6,222 bases of DNA, from the NCBI GenBank assembly GCA_937982495.1, contig CALJLX010000636.1, positions 1 through 6,222 of the forward strand, written 5' to 3'. The notes under the pieces were generated by a model. That model made no database searches. It was given only the letters and a program-made list of their open reading frames with translations, and was not told where the DNA came from. This DNA comes from an uncultured Desulfuromonas sp. Lineage in GTDB: Bacteria; Desulfobacterota; Desulfuromonadia; Desulfuromonadales; Trichloromonadaceae. A program made the translations under genes and the position numbers. Of the stretch, positions 1-6,072 are shown piece by piece. Position 1 is the stretch's first letter, and the number at the start of each line of letters is the position of its first letter.

Positions 1-141
1 GCCAGCAAGCCAGAAATTCCATTTCCTCTCTCCTCGCCAATAGTTAGCCCACACAATGAGCAATCCACAGAGCATGCCGGCAAGTCCGGCAACATCCTCG
101 TTCGAGTGTATACTGCATACAACACGTCGTATACTAAACAT
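1..141 (-). CDS. Possible partial small membrane protein, unrecognised
   Basis: This is a doubtful open frame of 47 codons that starts at an ATG (141-139) and runs off the left edge. An in-frame TAA lies upstream at 171-169, so this is the first possible ATG. The translation contains a hydrophobic stretch at about residues 18-33 (VAGLAGMLCGLLIVWA), then a charged turn (RGERK) and an aromatic segment (WNFWLAG), as in a small multi-pass membrane protein. Against it, there is no Shine-Dalgarno sequence before the ATG, and the + strand is also open from 1 to a TGA at 238-240. An open frame of this length could be chance. No family is recognised. The sequence left of the window is needed to decide. 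Confidence 0.22.
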   Translation of the reverse strand, partial: MFSIRRVVCSIHSNEDVAGLAGMLCGLLIVWANYWRGERKWNFWLAG

Positions 142-387
142 CGTTTGGAGAAAAAAGCAAAAAAAAAATTAACCTACTCCCTCATGAGAACCACTAGGCA
201 TCAACACTTCCAGATGCCTTACCCCCCCTTCAATACCTGATCAAAACAGCATTAGCCTACACCAATAATTTTCCAGAGAGAATCGCAAAATACAAAAACA
301 TCCCTGAATACTCGATGCATACACCCCACGATAAACACAATACCATTGCAATTTCGGTCACTTACAAAAAGTGTCCGCGTGCATACA
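107..387. repeat. Three dispersed copies of TGCATACA with related TGTAT/ATACA half-sites
   Basis: The octamer TGCATACA occurs at 114-121, 316-323 and 380-387, always on the + strand. The first copy is part of an inverted repeat, TGTAT-N5-ATACA (107-121). GTATACT also occurs twice, at 108-114 and 129-135, 21 bp (two helical turns) apart. The palindrome at 405-429 again contains TGTAT and ATACA. Short A/T-rich motifs recur by chance in such DNA, so a role as binding sites for a regulator is inference only. Confidence 0.35.
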
Positions 388-520
388 GAGAACCGAACAC
401 CTTGAAATGTATAAATAATCAATACATTTTACTTGAACCAAAAACATCCAGATATTTTTGATAATTTCTTATTTTCAAACATATCGGATACTTATGGCCA
501 CTAATTGGTTCATGCAAATC
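142..520. other. AT-rich intergenic region, no convincing gene
   Basis: This stretch is clearly richer in A and T than the genes to the right, with poly-A runs near 151-168 and many short A/T tracts. I see no supported coding sequence. A minus-strand open frame of 62 codons at 419-607 is mostly antisense to the sigma-54 promoter and leader of the next gene and has no recognisable features. The + frame entering from position 1 stops at 238-240 and passes through the poly-A tract as a run of lysines, so I do not call it a gene. The region does hold repeated octamers and a palindrome, listed separately, and is best read as regulatory DNA upstream of the small gene at 586. Confidence 0.6.
405..429. 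promoter_or_regulatory. Perfect 8+8 bp palindrome, possible upstream activator site
   Basis: AAATGTAT (405-412) and ATACATTT (422-429) are exact reverse complements separated by 9 bp. The direct repeat CTTGAA flanks them at 401-406 and 432-437. The centre lies about 130 bp upstream of the transcription start predicted from the sigma-54 promoter at 521-537. That is the usual distance for the enhancer-like site bound by a dimer of a sigma-54 activator. The activator is not encoded in the window. The palindrome could also be a repressor site or a chance A/T-rich symmetry. Confidence 0.4.
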
Positions 521-537
521 TTGGCACATTCGCTGCT
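521..537 (+). promoter_or_regulatory. Sigma-54 (RpoN) -24/-12 promoter
   Basis: The sequence TTGGCACATTCGCTGCT fits the sigma-54 consensus TGGCACG-N4-TTGCT with two mismatches. The invariant GG (523-524) and GC (535-536) are separated by exactly 10 bp. Transcription would start near 547-548, leaving a leader of about 38 nt that contains the ribosome binding site at 574-578 and the ATG at 586. The fit in both sequence and position supports a promoter for the small membrane protein gene. Sigma-54 promoters need an ATP-dependent activator bound upstream, and the palindrome at 405-429 is a candidate site. Confidence 0.7.
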
Positions 538-573
538 TATTTTGTTGGGAAAGCCCCTGTGGACCATTCAGGA

Positions 574-578
574 AAGGA
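574..578 (+). promoter_or_regulatory. Ribosome binding site deciding the start at 586
   Basis: AAGGA lies 7 nt before the ATG at 586. The alternative in-frame ATG at 505 has no such site and lies upstream of the sigma-54 promoter, so it would not be in the transcript. This site therefore decides the start of the small gene. Confidence 0.7.
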
Positions 579-585
579 TCGGAAA

Positions 586-822
586 ATGAAAAAACTCCTT
601 GGAGCATGGATTTTCACACTGAGCCTGGCCTTCCCCTATCAGTCGTTGGCCGAATCCGGCCCGGATTCGGCTGAAAGCGGCTTGGCCGTCATCCTGTTTC
701 TTTGCTTCATTGGACTGATCATCGTCGGGCAACTACTCCCCGGGATCAAGCTCTTCTTCGCAATGATCAAAGGGCTTTTCAAAAAACCATCCCAACCTGT
801 CAACAGCGTGCATCACAAATGA
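586..822 (+). CDS. Small secreted or membrane protein, function unknown
   Basis: The gene encodes 78 residues. Residues 1-22 look like a Sec signal peptide: MKK, a hydrophobic core (LLGAWIFTLSLAF), and a likely signal peptidase I site after SLA (residues 20-22). The mature part starts with an acidic ESGPDSAES segment. A strongly hydrophobic segment follows at about 32-51 (GLAVILFLCFIGLIIVGQLL), then a second, more amphipathic one (LFFAMIKGLF) and a basic tail (KKPSQ...HHK). It should be an inner-membrane protein with one or two passes. The start at 586 is chosen over the in-frame ATG at 505 because of the ribosome binding site at 574-578, the sigma-54 promoter at 521-537 and the signal peptide beginning at MKK. 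I do not recognise a named family. It resembles, from memory only, short membrane proteins found in Desulfuromonadia genomes. It stands alone, 262 bp before the kinase gene, and seems to be its own sigma-54-dependent unit. Confidence 0.75.
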   Translation: MKKLLGAWIFTLSLAFPYQSLAESGPDSAESGLAVILFLCFIGLIIVGQLLPGIKLFFAMIKGLFKKPSQPVNSVHHK

Positions 823-882
823 GAACGATCTTCGAGATAAGAGCTTCACCATAAAAAAGCCGACTAATTTCAGATAATTAAA

Positions 883-911
883 GACGGGGGCGGAACATTG
901 CCGCTCCCGTC
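883..911. terminator. GC-rich hairpin downstream of the small gene, possible terminator
   Basis: GACGGGGGCGG (883-893) pairs with CCGCTCCCGTC (901-911) over 11 bp with one G-U pair and a 7-nt loop, starting 60 bp after the stop at 822. On the + strand it is followed by C-rich rather than T-rich sequence, so it is not a classical intrinsic terminator in that direction. Read on the minus strand it is followed by TTTAATTAT, a weak T tract. It may end or stabilise the 3' end of the small gene's transcript. Confidence 0.4.
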
Positions 912-956
912 GCTCCCCACCCCCTCCGATAAATTTCCCTTCGACGCGGATAAATC

Positions 957-973
957 TTGACGTAACCGGTCAA
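957..973. promoter_or_regulatory. TTGAC-N7-GTCAA palindrome upstream of the kinase gene
   Basis: TTGAC (957-961) and GTCAA (969-973) are exact inverted repeats, 112 bp before the kinase ATG. TTGACG would also serve as a -35 element, but no good -10 hexamer lies 16-18 bp downstream (the nearest, TACTTA at 981-986, is poor). It could be an operator or promoter element. The rest of the 823-1084 gap shows only the hairpin at 883-911 and a 5-bp stem-loop (CACCT/AGGTG, 1029-1044), and no gene. Confidence 0.25.
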
Positions 974-1084
974 AAGCGCTTACTTAATCCCAATTTCAGC
1001 CCACTCCATAAAGGGCCCAAAAGGATTCCACCTCGCGAAAGGTGCGCGGCGTCTTTCATCGCCCCCAACCCCTCCAAGGCGATC

Positions 1085-3937
1085 ATGGTGTTGCTGCCGT
1101 CTAACGGAAAAAAATCGATACAACATAAACTTATCGGCATCATGATGATTGTCAGCGGGGCAGCCCTGGGTTTATCCTCGGCCACCTTTGTCTACAACGA
1201 AGTCGTTTTCTACCAGCAATCCCTACTGAGGGAACTATCAACCCTGGCCCACATGGTGGGGGAACATACCCGCGCCAGTCTCATGCTCAGGGACTGGCAA
1301 ACCGCCGATCGTCACCTGGTCAGCCTGACCTCCCATCCCCCGATCAAGCAGGCCTATCTCTTCGATCATGAGTTCAAGCCTTTCGCACATCAAATCAATT
1401 ACTTCAGCGGCTTCGCGCCGCCCGTCCCGCAATGCGAGAAACTGGCCGAAGCGGCTCCGCTGACCGGGGAAACCCACTGTCTTTCGTTGCACCACTTCGC
1501 GGTCTTTCTGCCGGTCTTCAACGATGGCCAGAAAGTAGGCATGGTCTACATCCAGGCCGAGCTCGGCGGGCTCTACTCGCGGCTTGGCCGCTACGCCCTC
1601 GGCGCCCTGATCCTCCTCGGCCTGACCTTCCTCGTCGCCTATCTCATGGCCAAGCGGCTACAGCGACGGATCACCGAACCGATCCTGGATCTGCACGACA
1701 CCATGCAACGGGTAAGCCTGGGCGACAACTATCGTCTGCGCGCCCGCAAGACATCCGAAGACGAGATCGGTACGCTGATCGACGGTTTCAACGACATGCT
1801 CGGCCAGATCGAAAAACGCGACGCGCTGCTCTTGGCTCACCGGGAGAATCTGGAGAATGTCGTGGCGGAACGCACTGAAGAGTTGCGCGGCACCAATCAG
1901 CAGTTGGAGGATTCCATCATCCAGTTGAACCAGGCGAAACTGGCGGCCGAGGCCGCCAACGCCTCCAAATCGCAATTTTTCGCCAACATGAGCCATGAAA
2001 TCCGCACACCGATGATCGGTGTCCTGGGCATGTCTGAACTGCTGCTCACCACCCCTCTCGACGAAAACCAGAAGGGCCTGGCTCGCACCATCCACGGTTC
2101 GGGTGAGGCGCTTCTGAGACTCCTCAACGATATTCTCGACTTCTCCAAAATGGATGCGGGAAAGGGCCGCCTCGAAGAACTCGGCTTCGATCCACGAGAA
2201 GTGGTCGAGGGAGCGGTCGCCCTGATGGGGGAAAAAGCCCAGGCCAAGGACCTGGAACTCCTCTGCCGAATCGCTCCGGACCTGCCCCGACGCTGGCGTG
2301 GCGATCCCGGCCGGATTCGGCAGATTCTCCTCAACCTGATCGGGAATGCCGTCAAGTTCACCGACCGGGGCGAGGTGCGGGTGTCGGTCGAGCGGCTTCG
2401 GGAGGAGGGCGGGGACCTTCTCGCCCTGTCCGTGAGCGATACCGGCATCGGCATGTCGCGGGAAACCCAGCGGAAAATTTTCGAGTCCTTCACCCAGGCC
2501 GAGGATTCGACGACCCGCAATTATGGCGGCACCGGGTTGGGACTGGCCATCGTCCGACAACTCGTGGACCTGATGGCGGGAAGCATCTCGGTCACGAGTG
2601 AACCGGATCGGGGGACAACCTTTCGGGTCATCCTCCCCCTGAAGACCGAAGCGGAAGCAGCTGCGACGGCTCCCGAACCGGAGCTTTCCGGCCGGCGGAT
2701 GCTGATCGTTCACCCCCATGCCGCCGCCTGTGATCTTTTCACCGAGTTGCTGCAAGCTCGTGGGGTCCTGGTCGACAGCGCCAGCGAACTGGAACAGGGG
2801 CTGTCGAGGATCAAGGAAACGCCCAATGGTTTTTGCCTGGCCCTGATCGACACCGACATTCCGGAACAAACCGCCCACCACTTCCACGAAGGGCTGGCCA
2901 CGCTCCCCCCGGCCGCGCGCCCCGCCCTGGTGCTGGTCTGTCCACGCCGCGCGGATCCCGGCGAGGAAGAACGGGGTCGGCTGGGAATCCAGGCAGTCCT
3001 TTACAAACCGGTTCTCCCCTCCCAGGTGATCCCGGTCTTGACCAACGCCTTGGAGGCCACGCCGGCGGCGGCCGGCGAAGCGAAGGCGATTCCCTTGGCT
3101 CGCCCCGGCGATAAGCGCGTTCTCGTCGCCGAAGACAACCCCACCACTCAGCACCTGTTGCGCCAACTTCTCGAAGCGCTCGGCTGTCAGGTCGACCTCG
3201 CCGCGAACGGCCGAATGGCCCTGGAACAGCTGGATCGTCACCATCTGGTGCTGATGGATCTGCGCATGCCGGAAATGGATGGTTTCGAAGCGACACGGCA
3301 AATCCGCAAGCGGGGGCACACCCTGCCGATTATCGCCCTCACCGCCCACGGAGAACGGCAAAACGCCGACGAATGCCGCGCCGCCGGCTTCGACGACTAC
3401 CTGCAGAAACCCTTCCGCAACCGGCAGTTGCAAGAGCTCGTCCGGAACTGGCTTGACCGGGGAGAGAGCGGACATGCGCCCCAGCCCACGAAAACCCCCA
3501 TCCCCCCCGCCAACCGGGCCGGAACATTCCGGGTGCTGGTGGTCGACGACACCGAAGCCAACCGCCGGCTCATGCAGATCCTGCTCGCGCAACTGGGATG
3601 TGCCGTCGACGTCGCCGAAAACGGCCCGAGGGCTCTCGAACTCCTGGCCCAACATCCTTTCGACCTGGTCTTCATGGACTGTCGCATGCCCGGCATGGAC
3701 GGCTTCGAAACCACCCGCCACCTGCGCCGGCGCCATGGAGAACTGCCGGTCATCGCCCTCACCGCCCGTCACGGCGAGGAGATCCGGGAAGAATGCCTGC
3801 GTCAGGGGATGAACGGCTATCTCGCCAAACCCTTCAAACGCCCGCAACTGGAAGAGGTTCTCCGCCAGTGGCTGCCTTCGCCGGCGGGGGAGGTTGACGC
3901 CGCGGAGACGGGAGGGGAACGCCGGTCATGGGCGTGA
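1085..3937 (+). CDS. Membrane hybrid histidine kinase, CHASE8-HAMP-HisKA-HATPase-REC(degenerate)-REC-REC
   Basis: This 950-residue sensor kinase autophosphorylates on a histidine and passes the phosphate to its own receivers. In order: a transmembrane helix at about 16-38, a periplasmic sensor at about 39-168 resembling CHASE8, a second helix at about 171-191, HAMP at about 192-244, and a coiled coil to about 290. HisKA has the H-box SHEIRTPM with phospho-acceptor His304. HATPase_c has the N box (Asn421), G1 box DTGIG (from Asp452) and G2 box GGTGLGL (from Gly481). The first receiver (about 538-655) keeps an acceptor-like Asp589 and Lys641 but has His-Pro-His (543-545) in place of the acidic pair. 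Receivers two (Glu683/Asp684, Asp725, Lys775) and three (Asp821/Asp822, Asp865, Lys915) are complete. No HPt domain is present, so onward transfer would need a separate protein. A weak AAGG lies 5 nt before the ATG. The end overlaps the propeller gene by 10 bp. The family call is firm; the signal and output are unknown. Confidence 0.93.
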   Translation: MVLLPSNGKKSIQHKLIGIMMIVSGAALGLSSATFVYNEVVFYQQSLLRELSTLAHMVGEHTRASLMLRDWQTADRHLVSLTSHPPIKQAYLFDHEFKPFAHQINYFSGFAPPVPQCEKLAEAAPLTGETHCLSLHHFAVFLPVFNDGQKVGMVYIQAELGGLYSRLGRYALGALILLGLTFLVAYLMAKRLQRRITEPILDLHDTMQRVSLGDNYRLRARKTSEDEIGTLIDGFNDMLGQIEKRDALLLAHRENLENVVAERTEELRGTNQQLEDSIIQLNQAKLAAEAANASKSQFFANMSHEIRTPMIGVLGMSELLLTTPLDENQKGLARTIHGSGEALLRLLNDILDFSKMDAGKGRLEELGFDPREVVEGAVALMGEKAQAKDLELLCRIAPDLPRRWRGDPGRIRQILLNLIGNAVKFTDRGEVRVSVERLREEGGDLLALSVSDTGIGMSRETQRKIFESFTQAEDSTTRNYGGTGLGLAIVRQLVDLMAGSISVTSEPDRGTTFRVILPLKTEAEAAATAPEPELSGRRMLIVHPHAAACDLFTELLQARGVLVDSASELEQGLSRIKETPNGFCLALIDTDIPEQTAHHFHEGLATLPPAARPALVLVCPRRADPGEEERGRLGIQAVLYKPVLPSQVIPVLTNALEATPAAAGEAKAIPLARPGDKRVLVAEDNPTTQHLLRQLLEALGCQVDLAANGRMALEQLDRHHLVLMDLRMPEMDGFEATRQIRKRGHTLPIIALTAHGERQNADECRAAGFDDYLQKPFRNRQLQELVRNWLDRGESGHAPQPTKTPIPPANRAGTFRVLVVDDTEANRRLMQILLAQLGCAVDVAENGPRALELLAQHPFDLVFMDCRMPGMDGFETTRHLRRRHGELPVIALTARHGEEIREECLRQGMNGYLAKPFKRPQLEEVLRQWLPSPAGEVDAAETGGERRSWA
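3911..3917 (+). promoter_or_regulatory. Ribosome binding site for the propeller gene inside the kinase gene
   Basis: GGAGGGG lies 10 nt before the ATG at 3928, within the last codons of the kinase gene. It favours this ATG over the in-frame GTG at 3934, which is 16 nt away. With the 10-bp gene overlap (3928-3937), it points to translational coupling of the two genes. Confidence 0.6.
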
Positions 3938-6072
3938 AGCTACGAAATACGCTGGCGATTTCTGGGCTGCTGGCCGCCTACGTCGGGCTCATGGCCGCCC
4001 TGGCCCTGCCCCTGCTCGGCGAACTGCGACCGCCCGAGGATTTGCGCCTCGACGCCGTCGACCGCCGCCAGGGCCGCGTCGGCCAGCCCCTGGCCCTGGC
4101 GCTGACGGGGGCCGGTTTCGGCCCGGAGACCCATTTCACCCTAGTCCTCGACAGCGGCAATCAGCAGGCGATATCGCGGCGCATCACCACCTTCGCCGGC
4201 GTCCGAACCCTTCTGCGGGACGGCACGGACATCTATCTGGGCACCGATGACCGGCGGATCTGGAAAATCGACCTGAACCGGCCGGAATCCCCCCAGAAGC
4301 AGAAGCCCAGGGATCTGAACGGGCTGCCGACCGCCTCCCTCAAATCCGGGGACAGCCTCTGGGTGGCCAGCGGTCAGGGCGATCTCGCCCGGTTCACCGC
4401 CAACGGCGAAAGCCGCAATCGTATCGCCGCCAGCCTCCTGGACCTCGCGCCGGGACCGGAGGATACCCTGTTGGCCGCGGCCGGACGCCAGGGCCTGCTG
4501 GTGCTGCGACCACAAGCCGGAACCGCCGCCCCCCGTCTCATCGCCACCCTGGATATCGCCGATGTCGCCCTGGCCGTCGCGAGCCGCGGGCATCTGGCCC
4601 TTCTCGGCGCCGCCAAGACCGGGCTGCACATCTGCGACCTGAGCGACCCGGCCGCCCCGCGCATCCTGGCGCGGATTCCCGTGACCGGCATTCCCCGGCA
4701 CATCGCGATTCAGGATGCGCTGGCGCTGATCGGCACCCACAAAGGCCTGTCCCTGGTCGAGATCGGCGACCCCGGCGCCCCCGTCCTGCTCGGCGAGCTG
4801 CCGCTGGGCCTGATCAACCAGGTCGAGGCGCGGGGGGATCGCGCCTACCTGGCGGCCGGAACAAGCGGTCTGTTGCAAGTGGAGCTGAGCGACCCGCGCC
4901 GGCCCCGGCTCAGCGGCCACCTGACCCCGGGGGAGACGATCTCCCGTTTCATCCTCGACGGCGACCAGGCCATCCTGGGGACAGCGGGCGCCGAACTGCT
5001 CTTCGCCGATCTCGCCCCCATCGGCAACCACCGGCAATGGCGGCCTCGATTTTCCAGCCGGCGTTTCCCCATCGCCCCGGATCCGGAAGCCCCCGCGCTT
5101 GCCGAGCCGGAGCTTGCGGACGCCCTCGCCCGGGGCCCGGAGGAAGCAAGTATCAATATGCTGGCCTGTAACGCCACGACCTGCTATTTCGCCACCGACC
5201 GGGGGCTGGCGAGCCTTCCCCGCGCGGGAACGGACCGCTTCCGCCTTCCGCAACAACGACTGACCTCCGCCTCTTTCAGACGTGTGCTCTTCCGATCTCT
5301 TCTGGCCGCCGGCTCGATCCCGGCGGCGGCCGAAGGGGCATCCGCCCCCTGGGCGCCAGAGAGCTACGGAGTCGAGATTTTCGCCCTCGACGGCAGCGGC
5401 GAACCCCGGTCCCTCGCCCTTATCCCCTCGGCAAGGGCCGTCGATCAACTGCACATTCGCGACAACCGGCTGTACCTGACCAGCACCGGTGAGGGCGGGC
5501 GCATCTTCGATCTCCGGGATCCCCGTCACCCTCGGCCGCTGGGCTCCTTCCAGTTGCCCTGGCCGGAGCAGGCCTTCGCCGACGACCAGGAGTTCGTATT
5601 CAGGGGCGACACCCTCTACCTGGCCAACGGCCGCGCCGGCTTGCAGGTCTTCGACCTTTCCGACCCTTCCGCCCCCCGGCGCATCGGCGCCCACAATTCC
5701 CCAGGCGGCCGCTTCACCAAGATCGACGCCCAGGGCGACCAGCTCTTTGTCTACGATCAAGCGGGCGACCTGCGGCTCTACGACCTCGGCGATCCCCATC
5801 AGCCCCGGCTGTGCGGCATCCTCGATCGTGTGACTGCATTGCGCACCCTGGAAGTGCGGGAGCAGAAGCTGTTGTTCCAACTGGCGAGCCGCTCCACCAT
5901 CGAAAGGGCGCTGCCCCTGGCCGCCGAAAAGGTCGACCTGAAAAGCAGCGCCCAGGCTGAAATCGTCTTCGCGCCGCCGGTCTTCCCCGGCGACTATCGC
6001 CTCTACGCCTTCGACCACCGGGGGCGGCAGATCCTCGCCGACCTCATCCGCGTCGACGAGGATCAGAAGTAA
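3928..6072 (+). CDS. Membrane-anchored LVIVD-type beta-propeller protein (contains adapter sequence)
   Basis: The 714-codon frame has an N-terminal hydrophobic helix at about 9-30, an uncleaved anchor or signal peptide. Next comes an IPT/TIG-like strand region at about 42-78 (GQPLALALTGAGFG), then repeats of about 41-48 residues of the form GLxxxDLSDPxxP. Clear repeats start near residues 232, 273, 314, 481, 523, 571 and 614, with degenerate ones near 354 and 426 and probably more before 232. This is the LVIVD-repeat pattern, expected to fold as one or two beta-propellers in the periplasm or at the surface, probably for binding rather than catalysis. The C-terminus (about 670-705) again looks like an immunoglobulin-type sheet. 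Residues 450-457 (FRRVLFRS) are translated sequencing adapter, so this protein is not exactly what the organism makes. Blade spacing suggests only about 8-10 residues were overwritten. The gene overlaps the kinase gene by 10 bp and is probably co-transcribed with it. I am sure of the repeat type and unsure of the function. Confidence 0.75.
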   Translation: MGVKLRNTLAISGLLAAYVGLMAALALPLLGELRPPEDLRLDAVDRRQGRVGQPLALALTGAGFGPETHFTLVLDSGNQQAISRRITTFAGVRTLLRDGTDIYLGTDDRRIWKIDLNRPESPQKQKPRDLNGLPTASLKSGDSLWVASGQGDLARFTANGESRNRIAASLLDLAPGPEDTLLAAAGRQGLLVLRPQAGTAAPRLIATLDIADVALAVASRGHLALLGAAKTGLHICDLSDPAAPRILARIPVTGIPRHIAIQDALALIGTHKGLSLVEIGDPGAPVLLGELPLGLINQVEARGDRAYLAAGTSGLLQVELSDPRRPRLSGHLTPGETISRFILDGDQAILGTAGAELLFADLAPIGNHRQWRPRFSSRRFPIAPDPEAPALAEPELADALARGPEEASINMLACNATTCYFATDRGLASLPRAGTDRFRLPQQRLTSASFRRVLFRSLLAAGSIPAAAEGASAPWAPESYGVEIFALDGSGEPRSLALIPSARAVDQLHIRDNRLYLTSTGEGGRIFDLRDPRHPRPLGSFQLPWPEQAFADDQEFVFRGDTLYLANGRAGLQVFDLSDPSAPRRIGAHNSPGGRFTKIDAQGDQLFVYDQAGDLRLYDLGDPHQPRLCGILDRVTALRTLEVREQKLLFQLASRSTIERALPLAAEKVDLKSSAQAEIVFAPPVFPGDYRLYAFDHRGRQILADLIRVDEDQK
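5275..5298 (+). other. Illumina TruSeq read-2 adapter fragment (assembly artefact)
   Basis: These 24 bases match the inner 3' end of the Illumina read-2 adapter exactly, up to and including the terminal CTCTTCCGATCT. The base before it (T at 5274) departs from the adapter, which has G there. On the minus strand it reads RSEEHTSE, a peptide known from adapter-contaminated assemblies. In this orientation, the true insert should resume at 5299. A 24-base identity to a sequencing reagent is not expected by chance, so the bases here are artificial and the join between 5274 and 5299 is unverified. Confidence 0.96.

Noticed and set aside
1..240. + strand open frame entering from the left edge and ending at TGA 238-240
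   Set aside because: It passes through poly-A tracts as runs of lysine, has no recognisable features and no visible start, and competes with an equally weak minus-strand frame. It is within what chance allows.
433..465. Sigma-70 promoter from TTGAAC (433-438) and GATAAT (460-465)
   Set aside because: The hexamers look acceptable, but the 21-bp spacer is too long. The sigma-54 promoter downstream explains the gene better.
505..585. N-terminal extension of the small gene from the ATG at 505
   Set aside because: That ATG lies upstream of the -24/-12 promoter and lacks a ribosome binding site. The signal peptide starts at the Met encoded at 586.
419..607. Minus-strand open frame of 62 codons before the small gene
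   Set aside because: It overlaps the sigma-54 promoter, leader and start of the small gene, and its translation shows no signal peptide, domain or low-complexity pattern suggesting a real protein.
1022..1036. GG-N10-GC spacing before the kinase gene, suggesting a second sigma-54 promoter
   Set aside because: The -24 box reads AGGATT rather than TGGCAC and the -12 box reads TCGC. Only the dinucleotide spacing fits, which is expected often by chance.
1658..3847. Long minus-strand open frame of 729 codons opposite the kinase gene
   Set aside because: It is fully antisense to a gene with unmistakable kinase and receiver motifs. Long antisense frames are common in GC-rich genes, and the translation has no recognisable domain.
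5275..5298. Treating FRRVLFRS as a genuine basic insertion in the propeller protein
   Set aside because: The DNA is an exact 24-base match to a sequencing adapter, so the peptide is artificial.
4141..6018. Minus-strand open frame of 625 codons opposite the propeller gene
   Set aside because: It is antisense to a repeat protein with clear strand motifs, has a Gly/Ala/Gln-rich meaningless translation, and contains the adapter-derived peptide RSEEHTSE.
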